A stretch of 64,000 bases of DNA from Halioglobus maricola (GTDB lineage: Bacteria; Pseudomonadota; Gammaproteobacteria; Pseudomonadales; Halieaceae), in NCBI RefSeq assembly GCF_009388985.1, contig NZ_CP036422.1:3796501-3860500 (forward strand). The letters are read 5' to 3'. The translations under genes were made by a program, and so were the position numbers. Positions 52,103 to 59,808 of this stretch are shown here, piece by piece; within the stretch, counting starts at the first letter, position 1, and the number at the start of each line of letters is the position of its first letter. Below the pieces are notes generated by a model. It saw nothing but the letters and a program-made list of their open reading frames with translations. It was not told the DNA's origin and did not search any database.

Positions 52103-52241
52103 TCCGCTGCCACCTATCCTATACTGAGACGGTCATCATGAACCACAAGAGAACGGACGGCTAGCCACTTTTCGGGTAACGTTGCTTGACCCGAACTGAG
52201 CACGCTGAAAAACTGCAGCTAGCAAATACGGAGGAACGCCA

Positions 52242-53162
52242 ATGATCACTCGCCGACAAGCTGTCAAATACGGCGCCTCGCTCGCAGCACTGGCCGCACT
52301 GCCGCCCTTCGCTCTTGCCGAGGGTAAATCTACCACGCTGCGCGCGATTCCCAGCAGTGGTGAAAAAATCCCAGTGATAGGCATGGGAACCTCCCGCACT
52401 TTCGATGCCGGCGCCGACGACGCCACCATTGCCCGCCTCGCGGAAGTCATGGCGGAGTTTTTTAAGGGCGGTGGCCGGGTAATCGACTCATCTCCCATGT
52501 ATGGAGAGGCGGAGTCCCGCGTAGGCGACGTACTGCGCGGCATGGACGAGCGGCCACCGGTGTTTGCCGCGACCAAAGTCTGGACTGAAGGACGTGACGA
52601 GGGGATCGCCCAAATGGAAGAATCTGCGCAGCGCATGGCGACGAAGCAATTCGACCTGATCGCTGTGCACAACCTCGTCGACTGGGAGACGCAACTGGCA
52701 ACCCTGAAAGCCTGGAAAGAGCAGGGCAAGGTGCGCTATATCGGTATTACCACTTCACACGGCCGCAACCACGATGCTCTGCTGGAGATCATGGGCAAGG
52801 AGCCGCTGGACTTCATCCAGATCACTTACAACATCGACAACCTCGCAGCGGAAGAATCACTTCTCCCGCTGGCACTCGACCGCGGTATAGCCACAATGAT
52901 CAATCGCCCCTTCCAGCGCGGTTCTCTGTTCAAACGATCCAAGGATCAAGCCTTACCTGAAGTTGCAAAAGATCTGGACTGCTCAAGCTGGGGGCAGTTT
53001 TACCTCAAGTTCATCATCGGCCACCCGGCCGTAACAAACCTGATTCCTGCCACCTCTAAGCCGCACCACATGGCTGACAATATGGGCGCAAACATCGGCC
53101 CAGTACCCGACGCCAAACAGCGCGAGGAGATGTTGCGCGTATACCGGGCCCTGCCCGGGTGA
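52242..53162 (+). CDS. Tat-exported aldo/keto reductase
   Basis: 306 aa. The N-terminus ITRRQAVKYGASLAALAALPPFALAEG carries a twin-arginine motif (Arg4-Arg5). The aldo/keto reductase fold follows, with VIDSSPMYGEAE (catalytic Asp and Tyr), FAATKVWTEG (Lys) and IAVHNLVDW (His), then VRYIGITTSHGRN and NPL-like TNLIPATSKPHH near the end. Exported aldo/keto reductases that keep NADPH are rare; folded export with bound cofactor is presumed. It overlaps the transporter gene by 1 nt (TGATG). The substrate is unknown. Confidence 0.9.
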   Translation: MITRRQAVKYGASLAALAALPPFALAEGKSTTLRAIPSSGEKIPVIGMGTSRTFDAGADDATIARLAEVMAEFFKGGGRVIDSSPMYGEAESRVGDVLRGMDERPPVFAATKVWTEGRDEGIAQMEESAQRMATKQFDLIAVHNLVDWETQLATLKAWKEQGKVRYIGITTSHGRNHDALLEIMGKEPLDFIQITYNIDNLAAEESLLPLALDRGIATMINRPFQRGSLFKRSKDQALPEVAKDLDCSSWGQFYLKFIIGHPAVTNLIPATSKPHHMADNMGANIGPVPDAKQREEMLRVYRALPG

Positions 53163-54478
53163 TGACAAACAAAACTTCCCCACTGCAGCGACTGCTGGCA
53201 CGAGCCTGCGACATCGAACCGGAGGAGGTTCGGGCCACACTGGCCTCTTTCTCCCTTGTGCTGGTACTGATGGCGTCGTATTACGTGCTGCGCCCTGTAC
53301 GCGACGCGATGGCGAGCGACTGGACCGATGCTGAAGTCAGTTGGCTGTGGACCTTCACGTTCTTCTTCAGCGCGGCCGCAGTATCACTCTACGGCGCCGC
53401 CGTGGCGCGATTGTCGGTGCAAAGGCTTGTACCCGGCGTGTACGGCTTCTTCGGACTCTCCTTTGCCATGTTTTACGTGGGCACCCAATTAGCCGAAGAC
53501 CGCACCCTGGTCGACAAGAGCTTCTACGTGTGGGTCAGCCTGTTTGCGCTATTCCATATCTCCATATTCTGGAGTTTTATGGCAGACACCTTCAGCCAGG
53601 CCCAGTCGAAGCGCCTGTTCGCGTTTATCGGCGCAGGCGCCAGCGTAGGTGCCATCGGTGGCCCGGCTTTTGCCACCCTGCTCGCTGGCTCCGGCAGCAC
53701 CGACGCCATGCTGCTCATTTCAACCGTTATCATCCTGGCCGCATTGCCCCTTGTGATCTGGGTGCAACGGCTCAAGCAATCAGACCTGCACAATAAACAA
53801 GTACACGCGGGCGCAGAAGATTTCGAATATGTCGGCGGGAACCCGTTTGCCGGATTCGCTGAATTCATCAAAAACCCCTATCTACTCGGTATCGGGCTCT
53901 TCATCCTGCTTTACACGTCCATCAGCTCTTTCGTTTACTTTGAGCTGAAGAACCTGATGGTCGATTACAGCCGTGCCGAACGCGCGCAGATCTGGGCCCA
54001 GGTCGATCTGGTGGTCAACACCCTGACCCTGCTGATTGCCATGTTCGCCACCGGCCGCATGGCCACCCGACTTGGCCTGCCATTCACACTCGCCTCGGTT
54101 CCCATGCTGATCTGTGTTGGCATGTTATTGCTGATGGCCGCACCGTCGGTGGCAGCTGTGATCGTAATTCAGGTCATTCGGCGGGTCGGCAACTATGCGA
54201 TTTCACGACCAGCAAGAGAAATGCTGTTTACCGCGGTAGACCGGGAAACCCGGTTCAAGGCCAAACCAGTCATCGACATCGTGGTCTATCGCGGCGGCGA
54301 TATGCTCAACGCCTGGGGATTTACCCTGTTAACCCAGGGCCTGGGACTGGGGCTTGGCGCCGCAGCGGGCGTTGGCGCAGGTATCGCCCTGCTCTGGGCG
54401 GGCACCGGTATCGCGTTGGGTCGCAGCTTCGAACGCAGAGAGCGCGACGCAACACCGCCGAAATCGCCTCCAACATAG
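53162..54478 (+). CDS. ADP/ATP-translocase-like membrane transporter
   Basis: About 438 aa with twelve hydrophobic segments. The N-terminus reads RLLARACDIEPEEVRATLASFSLVLVLMASYYVLRPVRDAMASDW, a signature of the NTP/NDP exchanger family (AAA type, as in Rickettsia and plastids) and of free-living bacterial relatives. Other typical parts are FHISIFWSFMADTFSQAQSKRLFAFIGAGASVGAIGGP and the late RPAREMLFTAVDRETRFKAKPVIDIVVYRGGD. In free-living bacteria the substrate is not established, and ATP/ADP exchange is unlikely. Its ATG overlaps the aldo/keto reductase stop codon by 1 nt; a GTG 3 nt earlier is the alternative start. Confidence 0.88.
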   Translation: MTNKTSPLQRLLARACDIEPEEVRATLASFSLVLVLMASYYVLRPVRDAMASDWTDAEVSWLWTFTFFFSAAAVSLYGAAVARLSVQRLVPGVYGFFGLSFAMFYVGTQLAEDRTLVDKSFYVWVSLFALFHISIFWSFMADTFSQAQSKRLFAFIGAGASVGAIGGPAFATLLAGSGSTDAMLLISTVIILAALPLVIWVQRLKQSDLHNKQVHAGAEDFEYVGGNPFAGFAEFIKNPYLLGIGLFILLYTSISSFVYFELKNLMVDYSRAERAQIWAQVDLVVNTLTLLIAMFATGRMATRLGLPFTLASVPMLICVGMLLLMAAPSVAAVIVIQVIRRVGNYAISRPAREMLFTAVDRETRFKAKPVIDIVVYRGGDMLNAWGFTLLTQGLGLGLGAAAGVGAGIALLWAGTGIALGRSFERRERDATPPKSPPT

Positions 54479-54479
54479 C

Positions 54480-55313
54480 CTAGTTTTCAGCCGCCCACTC
54501 AATCGCGTTCAACACCAGCTCACGCGCATTGTCGTTCTGCCAGTTTTTGTGGAAGTGGCCGCCGGTATAACCAACGCCACGGCCCCCGTCGGGGCGTTCA
54601 TATGCCCAGGCAGTCACCTGGGGCACGCCTTCTGCGACCAGCTCGCGCACTGCATCATTGCCGCTGTGGGGGCCGTTAGAGCGTTTCATGGTCGACTCCG
54701 GCGCAACAGCCGCAAGAATTTCAGTCACCCCGGTGTCGCGGAAACGCATATTGAAATACCACTCATCCAACAGGGTGAAGGATCTGATATCTCGTGTAAT
54801 CGGATGCTCTGGCAGAGCATCGAATGCCGCAGTCCAATGGGGATTCACGGACCAGTCAGTCTCAAAGTAGCCGCCAATCGCGTCCTGCAGGGCAGTGGCG
54901 GACGCGCTGCCTTTAGGCACCTCTACACAGTAGTGCAAAGCCACAACGCCCACGCCGCGCGCCAGCATTTCCCTGAAGGCAGGTAGCTGATCGTTGATCA
55001 GGTGATTCTTACCGCCATCACAGTACATCACCACCGCGTCCGCTCCGGCCAGCACAGCGGGATCTTCCGGCCAGCCCCCATATACATTGACGGTAGCCAG
55101 GTCTGGTCGGCGCTCACGCAATGCCGCTGACAACAGCTCCGACCCCGCTTTGTGCTCATGTGCACCGGGACCGTGGCTATCGGGCCCCGCGAGGAAGACA
55201 ACCTTTCCAGTGGCCGCTTCCTCTGCAGCGTGGCCGGTGACCGTGACCTCATGGCTGCCGCAGCCGGCAAGTACTGAAAGAGCAAGTAGAGGTAGAACTC
55301 GAGTAACAGGCAT
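54480..55313 (-). CDS. ThuA-like lipoprotein
   Basis: 277 aa. Lipobox LAGC (Cys18). The glutamine-amidotransferase-like ThuA fold has KVVFLAGPDSHGPGAHEHKAGSELL, ADAVVMYCDGGKNHLINDQLPAFREMLARGVGVVALHYCVEV, and the C-terminal histidines GYTGGHFHKNWQND. ThuA family proteins are linked to sugar metabolism (trehalose utilisation) but have no settled biochemistry. It is convergent with the transporter gene and divergent from the SUMF-like gene. A second, more distant ThuA protein lies at 57.8 kb. Confidence 0.88.
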   Translation of the reverse strand: MPVTRVLPLLALSVLAGCGSHEVTVTGHAAEEAATGKVVFLAGPDSHGPGAHEHKAGSELLSAALRERRPDLATVNVYGGWPEDPAVLAGADAVVMYCDGGKNHLINDQLPAFREMLARGVGVVALHYCVEVPKGSASATALQDAIGGYFETDWSVNPHWTAAFDALPEHPITRDIRSFTLLDEWYFNMRFRDTGVTEILAAVAPESTMKRSNGPHSGNDAVRELVAEGVPQVTAWAYERPDGGRGVGYTGGHFHKNWQNDNARELVLNAIEWAAEN

Positions 55314-55428
55314 GGGCCAACTCCAGATTATTATGCCGGACAGTGTATGCGGATTTTCAGCCAGATTTAAGCTAGCACTAACAGACTGAAACGGTTTTAC
55401 TGGCAGAAAAATAACTCTGGAGCATCAA

Positions 55429-56412
55429 GTGCCCACCAATCGCGCCCTCATTCTCGCTCTCGCTCTAGTGGGACTTGCAAACACACCAGCGGGCGCCGAA
55501 GAGTTCACAGCCTTCGTCCAGCCTATTCCCGACAGTGAGCAAGACATCAGCATGGTTGCCGTGACCGGCGGTAGCTTTGTCATGGGCAGCCCGGAAAGCG
55601 AAACCGGCAGGCAGGATTGGGAAGGCCCCCAACACCGGGTAACGGTGGGCGACTTCTTTATCGGCAAATACGAAATCAACTGGCAGCAATACGAGTTGTT
55701 CGTTTATCGCGATGAAGACAGCTTCAACAGCCTCGTTGATCCAGCCACACTCGCGGGGCTGGCAATCGACGGCGTTACCGGCGCCACCTCCCCCTATGTA
55801 GAGATGAGCTTTGGCATGGGCAAGGAAGGGTTTCCGGCAGTCAATGTCACGCACTACGCAGCCCTGCAATACGCCCGCTGGCTCAGCGCCAAAACCGGGC
55901 GGTTCTATCGTCTGCCCACAGAAGCCGAATGGGAATACGCCTGCCGTGCGGGCACCAGCACGGCGATGTCCTTCGGCAGCGACGCGGCAGATAAATACGC
56001 TGTCACCACAGACAACAGCGAAGAAAAATACGCCAGGACGGGCAGCCGCGACGCCAACCCATGGGGCATCCATGACATGCACGGCAATGTCGCAGAGTGG
56101 ACCATGGATCAGTTCGATCCTGCTTTTTATGCCACCAGCCCGGGGGGCAATCCCTACAATCGCCCCACCGAGCTCTACCCGAGGGTAGCCCGCGGCGGTT
56201 CCTGGGCTCAGCCCCTGGAACATGCTCGCTGCGCTGCCCGGCTGCCTTCCGCCGCCAACTGGAAAGAGCGCGATCCGCAAATACCGAAGAGCCGCTGGTG
56301 GCTCACCAATGCGCCTTTTGTCGGCTTCCGTCTCGTAAGCCCAAGAGTGCAACCACCCGCTGCCGAGATCCAGCGCTACTGGCTGGAGGCCATCGAAGAC
56401 TATGGAATATAA
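55429..56412 (+). CDS. SUMF1/formylglycine-generating-enzyme-like exported protein
   Basis: 327 aa from GTG 55429, with GGAG 6 nt upstream. Signal peptide (LALVGLANTPAGAEE). The fold signatures are all present: MVAVTGGSFVMGSPESETGRQDWEGPQHRVTVGDFFIGKYEIN, VNVTHYAALQYARWLS, RLPTEAEWEYACRAG, MHGNVAEW and GFR at 299-301. The copper-binding cysteine pair of true FGE, in the pattern RGGSW-x-C-x4-C, is absent: at 255-263 the sequence reads RGGSWAQPL. Only Cys172 and Cys268 exist in the whole protein. It is thus a fold relative, not an active sulfatase activator, and it lies 15 nt upstream of the Gfo-like gene. Confidence 0.9.
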   Translation: MPTNRALILALALVGLANTPAGAEEFTAFVQPIPDSEQDISMVAVTGGSFVMGSPESETGRQDWEGPQHRVTVGDFFIGKYEINWQQYELFVYRDEDSFNSLVDPATLAGLAIDGVTGATSPYVEMSFGMGKEGFPAVNVTHYAALQYARWLSAKTGRFYRLPTEAEWEYACRAGTSTAMSFGSDAADKYAVTTDNSEEKYARTGSRDANPWGIHDMHGNVAEWTMDQFDPAFYATSPGGNPYNRPTELYPRVARGGSWAQPLEHARCAARLPSAANWKERDPQIPKSRWWLTNAPFVGFRLVSPRVQPPAAEIQRYWLEAIEDYGI

Positions 56413-56427
56413 ACCCGGAGACGCCCA

Positions 56428-57792
56428 ATGAGTGACGACAACAAAAAGGACTTGAGCCGCAGGCAATTTATCGAGAAGTCCAGCGTGCTGGCAGGGGGTG
56501 CCCTCATCACTGGCGGCCTTGCCGGATGCGCGACGGGCAGCACCAACCCGGCAGCGAGCAGCGCCGTTTTTGCCGGAGGCTCCGAAACTCTGAAACTGGC
56601 TGTTATCGGTTGCGGTGGTCGCGGCACTGGTGCCGCAACCCAGGCGATGAAAGCGGACAAGGGAATTGAGCTGGTCGCGGTTGCCGATGCTTTCGACGAC
56701 CAGGCCGCCAAGTGTGTAAAAACACTCACGCGCATCTTTGGCAATGAACGGATCAAGGTAACACCAGAGACCACTTTCGCCGGCTTCGATGCATTCGAAA
56801 AAGCCATCGACATGGCCGACGTGGTGATCCTTGCCACGCCACCGGGGTTCCGCCCCGAGCACTTTGAGTACGCGGTGGCAGGCAATAAACACGTATTCAT
56901 GGAAAAGCCACTGGCCACCGATGCCTACGGCGTACGCAGAGTCATGAAAGCCGCCGAGCAAGCGCGCGAGAAGAAGCTGAACGTGGTCGTGGGCCTGCAG
57001 CGACACTACCAGCCCAGCTACCTCGAGGCGTACAAGCGCTATCAGGAAGGCGCCATCGGCGAAATTGTATCCGGCCAGGTCTATTGGAATTCAGATGGTG
57101 TGTGGGTACGGGAGCGCCAGCCAGGCCAGACCGAACTGGAATACCAGATGCGCAACTGGTATTACTTTAACTGGCTCTGCGGTGACCATATTCTGGAGCA
57201 ACATATTCATAACATCGATGTTGCTAACTGGTTTATTGGCGCCGCTCCGGTCGGCGCACAAGGCATGGGTGGCCGCCAGGTGCGCGCCGGCCCGGACCAT
57301 GGCGAAATTTTCGACCATCACTTCGTCGAGTTCACCTACGCCAATGGCGCAGTCATCAGCAGCCAGTGTCGCCACCAACCCGGGTGCGCCAACATGGTAG
57401 AAGAGCGTTTTCAAACCACCACAGGCAGCCTGTACACCAGCGGCAGCAACGACGCCACTCTAACGACCCGGGCCGGGGAGCGGCTCTATAAGCACAGCGG
57501 CATGTTCGACCCCTCTCCCTACCAGATCGAGCACGACAAACTGTTCGCCAGCATCCGATCAGGTGGTCATATCGACGACACCCCACACGGTGTTGAGGCC
57601 ACAATGACGGCTATTATGGGTCGCATGGCAACTTACTCTGGCAAACGTGTCAGCTGGGACAAAGCGCTGGCGTCAGGCCAACGCCTGGTACCTGACTCGA
57701 AAGACCTGGACTGGAACGGAAAGGCACCTGTCATGCCCGACGCCGAAGGAAGCTATGCTATTCCCACACCCGGAAAGACCCGTGTACTTTAA
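56428..57792 (+). CDS. Gfo/Idh/MocA family oxidoreductase, Tat signal with lipobox
   Basis: 454 aa. The N-terminus has SRRQFIEKSSVLAGG (twin-arginine, residues 11-12) and LAGC (Cys34), so it may be a Tat-exported lipoprotein. The Rossmann fold starts at KLAVIGCGGRGTGA, the catalytic Lys is in HVFMEKPLATD and the second domain has VGLQRHYQPSYLEAYKR and DHILEQHIHNIDVANWF. Exported Gfo/Idh/MocA proteins of this type are common in planctomycetes and Bacteroidetes, and carry NAD(P) for sugar oxidation or deglycosylation. Its end overlaps the next gene by 11 nt. Confidence 0.92.
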   Translation: MSDDNKKDLSRRQFIEKSSVLAGGALITGGLAGCATGSTNPAASSAVFAGGSETLKLAVIGCGGRGTGAATQAMKADKGIELVAVADAFDDQAAKCVKTLTRIFGNERIKVTPETTFAGFDAFEKAIDMADVVILATPPGFRPEHFEYAVAGNKHVFMEKPLATDAYGVRRVMKAAEQAREKKLNVVVGLQRHYQPSYLEAYKRYQEGAIGEIVSGQVYWNSDGVWVRERQPGQTELEYQMRNWYYFNWLCGDHILEQHIHNIDVANWFIGAAPVGAQGMGGRQVRAGPDHGEIFDHHFVEFTYANGAVISSQCRHQPGCANMVEERFQTTTGSLYTSGSNDATLTTRAGERLYKHSGMFDPSPYQIEHDKLFASIRSGGHIDDTPHGVEATMTAIMGRMATYSGKRVSWDKALASGQRLVPDSKDLDWNGKAPVMPDAEGSYAIPTPGKTRVL

Positions 57793-58600
57793 GCGCGCGC
57801 GGCTAGCCGCCGCCTCTCTCCTGCTCGCTGCCAGCTCGCTCGCTCATGCCGGCAAGGTCCTGTACGTCACCCACGAACCCGGGCGCTGGCACGATTACTC
57901 TGCGCAGCTGGCAGATTTTCGCGAAGTCGCAGCTGACGCAAGCTGGGAATTGACGGTCGCCACCGGCGACAAGGACGCCCTGTTCGATTTTCTGCGCAGC
58001 GAAAATTTTGCCGCCGGCCAGGATGCTATCGTCTACAACTTCTGCCTTGCCGACAGCCGCGATATGGCCGCGATGAGCAATCTCATCGACCAGACTGTCT
58101 CCGGGGGCGTCCCTGCCGTGCTGGTGCACTGCGCCATGCACAGCTGGTGGGACACGTTCAAGAAAGGCAAGCCCATCCCCGGCAATCCACTGGATAAGGC
58201 CCGCGCCAGCAAGAGCCTGCTCAAACAATGGCAGCAAGACCATCCCAACGAAACCATGCCCGCCTGGGGAGATTTCACCGGCATCGCCAGCACCAAACAC
58301 GGCCCGAAAAAGCCCATTACCCTGGTGGCTATTGCAGAATCTCCCGTGGCACTGAACATCCCCGATGGTTATGCAACCAGGAAAACCGAACTCTACAACA
58401 ACCACTACCTCACTCCGGACGTGGTACCGCTATTGCGTGGAATCCAGCGCAACAACGAGGAAGTCGTGATGTGGTTAGCGCCGCGCGGCGAGGGCCAGAT
58501 CATCGGCCTCACCCTCGGCCATAACGACGATGAATGGGATGACCCGGTGTTCCGCGAGCTGCTCAAATCGGCTGTGGACTACCTGCTTGAACCGCAATAA
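57782..58600 (+). CDS. ThuA-like protein 2, exported
   Basis: 272 aa from GTG 57782, with GGAA about 10 nt upstream; the start overlaps the Gfo-like gene by 11 nt. The longer frame from 57647 lies inside the Gfo gene and is not used. The signal peptide (RLAAASLLLAASSLAHA) precedes a ThuA fold: KVLYVTHEPGRWHDYSAQ, DAIVYNFCLADSRD, GVPAVLVHCAMHSWWDTF and the end GQIIGLTLGHNDDEWDD. It is only a distant relative of the lipoprotein at 54480. The order SUMF-like, Gfo-like, ThuA is coupled and so probably one pathway, possibly sugar processing. Confidence 0.85.
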   Translation: MYFKRARLAAASLLLAASSLAHAGKVLYVTHEPGRWHDYSAQLADFREVAADASWELTVATGDKDALFDFLRSENFAAGQDAIVYNFCLADSRDMAAMSNLIDQTVSGGVPAVLVHCAMHSWWDTFKKGKPIPGNPLDKARASKSLLKQWQQDHPNETMPAWGDFTGIASTKHGPKKPITLVAIAESPVALNIPDGYATRKTELYNNHYLTPDVVPLLRGIQRNNEEVVMWLAPRGEGQIIGLTLGHNDDEWDDPVFRELLKSAVDYLLEPQ

Positions 58601-58655
58601 ACGGCCCTCGCAGCTATAATTCAATCTCGTATATTTAACACAGAGGTGCAGGACT

Positions 58656-59747
58656 ATGGCTACTGCAGCTGAATATGGCCTCGGCCCGAACCCATTCCCT
58701 CGCGGTTGGTTTGTCGTCGCCGAAAGCTCCGAACTTGATCAAGGACCGATGGCGGTCCGCTTCTGGGGTAGAGACCTCGCGCTCTACCGTGGTGAGAGCG
58801 GCAAACCCGTGATGCTCGACGCTTACTGCGCCCACATGGGTACTCACTTGACCGGCGCCACCAGCGCCATGATTGTGAAGAACGGCGAGCAGATTGAAGG
58901 TGACTCCATCCGCTGTCCCTATCACGGCTGGCGCTACAACGATAAGGGCGATGTCGACGATATCCCCTACCACGACGGCCCCTGTCCGAAATCAGCATCA
59001 ATCCGCTCCTATCCTGTCGTAGACAGCCTGGGCGCAGTACTGGCCTGGTTCGACCCCGACGGCGGCGAACCCGAGTACGACGCTCCCTCACTGGCCGAGA
59101 CGGACGACCCCCAATGGGTAATGGGGCCGCTCGATCATCTGGGCGAACTCGACATCCACCCCCAGGAAATTCTCGACAACATGGCGGACATGGCGCATCT
59201 GGGGCCCACCCACGGAGCCCCCAGCCAATACTTCGAGAACGAATTCCGCGACCACATCTACATTCAGCGTCAAGGCGGCCCGATGCAGCTATACGGCGGC
59301 GCCTGGTTGTACACCACCACGTGGTATACCGGCCCAGGCATTCTCCGCTCCAAGCAGGTGTGGGACAACAATGAGATCTACGAACTGATCTTCAACACAC
59401 CCATCGATGACGGGCGGGTGAAATGCTGGCATGGCGTGATTTACAAAAGCGCCAACGCCGAGGCCACAGAAGCGGATATCGAAATTCAGAAAGGCTACCA
59501 GGCCGGCGCACTGGAAGCGTTCGCCGCCGACTTCAACGTGTGGGCCAGCAAGCGGCCGGCGCTGAAGATCATGCAGCTGAAATCTGATGGGCCGTTCAAA
59601 CACGGGCGCAAGTGGTACTCACAGTTCCATGCGGAACAGGATTGTGTTGCCCCCATCCGCGAAGAGCTGAACGGCAAAGTCGGCACACTGGGGATGCGCA
59701 GCGCAGAAGAAGCGGGCCATGCCATCGATGAGGGGCTTGCTATCTAG
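58656..59747 (+). CDS. Rieske non-heme iron oxygenase, KshA-like
   Basis: 363 aa. The Rieske cluster ligands are Cys58-His60 (CAHMGTHL) and Cys87-His90 (CPYHGW). The mononuclear iron motif N-x2-D-x2-H-x4-H is Asn175, Asp178, His181 and His186 (NMADMAHLGPTH). This layout and the length fit 3-ketosteroid 9alpha-hydroxylase oxygenase (KshA) and its relatives, which act on steroid rings or other hydrophobic substrates and need a reductase partner. No reductase is encoded here. It follows the ThuA gene by 55 nt and ends in a terminator, so it may be its own unit. Confidence 0.9.
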   Translation: MATAAEYGLGPNPFPRGWFVVAESSELDQGPMAVRFWGRDLALYRGESGKPVMLDAYCAHMGTHLTGATSAMIVKNGEQIEGDSIRCPYHGWRYNDKGDVDDIPYHDGPCPKSASIRSYPVVDSLGAVLAWFDPDGGEPEYDAPSLAETDDPQWVMGPLDHLGELDIHPQEILDNMADMAHLGPTHGAPSQYFENEFRDHIYIQRQGGPMQLYGGAWLYTTTWYTGPGILRSKQVWDNNEIYELIFNTPIDDGRVKCWHGVIYKSANAEATEADIEIQKGYQAGALEAFAADFNVWASKRPALKIMQLKSDGPFKHGRKWYSQFHAEQDCVAPIREELNGKVGTLGMRSAEEAGHAIDEGLAI

Positions 59748-59774
59748 GCAAGCGCGCACATCAACGCGATCCTG

Positions 59775-59800
59775 GCGCCACTCTCGTGGCGCTTTTTTTT
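59775..59800 (+). terminator. Rho-independent terminator of the Rieske oxygenase gene
   Basis: GCGCCAC-TCTC-GTGGCGC (7-bp stem) followed by eight T, 28 nt after the stop codon. It also lies 8 nt before the stop codon of the convergent penicillin acylase gene. Confidence 0.9.
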
Positions 59801-59808
59801 GCCTGCAC

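Noticed and set aside
57647..57781. 45-codon upstream extension of the second ThuA gene
   Set aside because: It is the antiphase reading of the Gfo-like gene's C-terminal part; the GTG at 57782 leads straight into a signal peptide.
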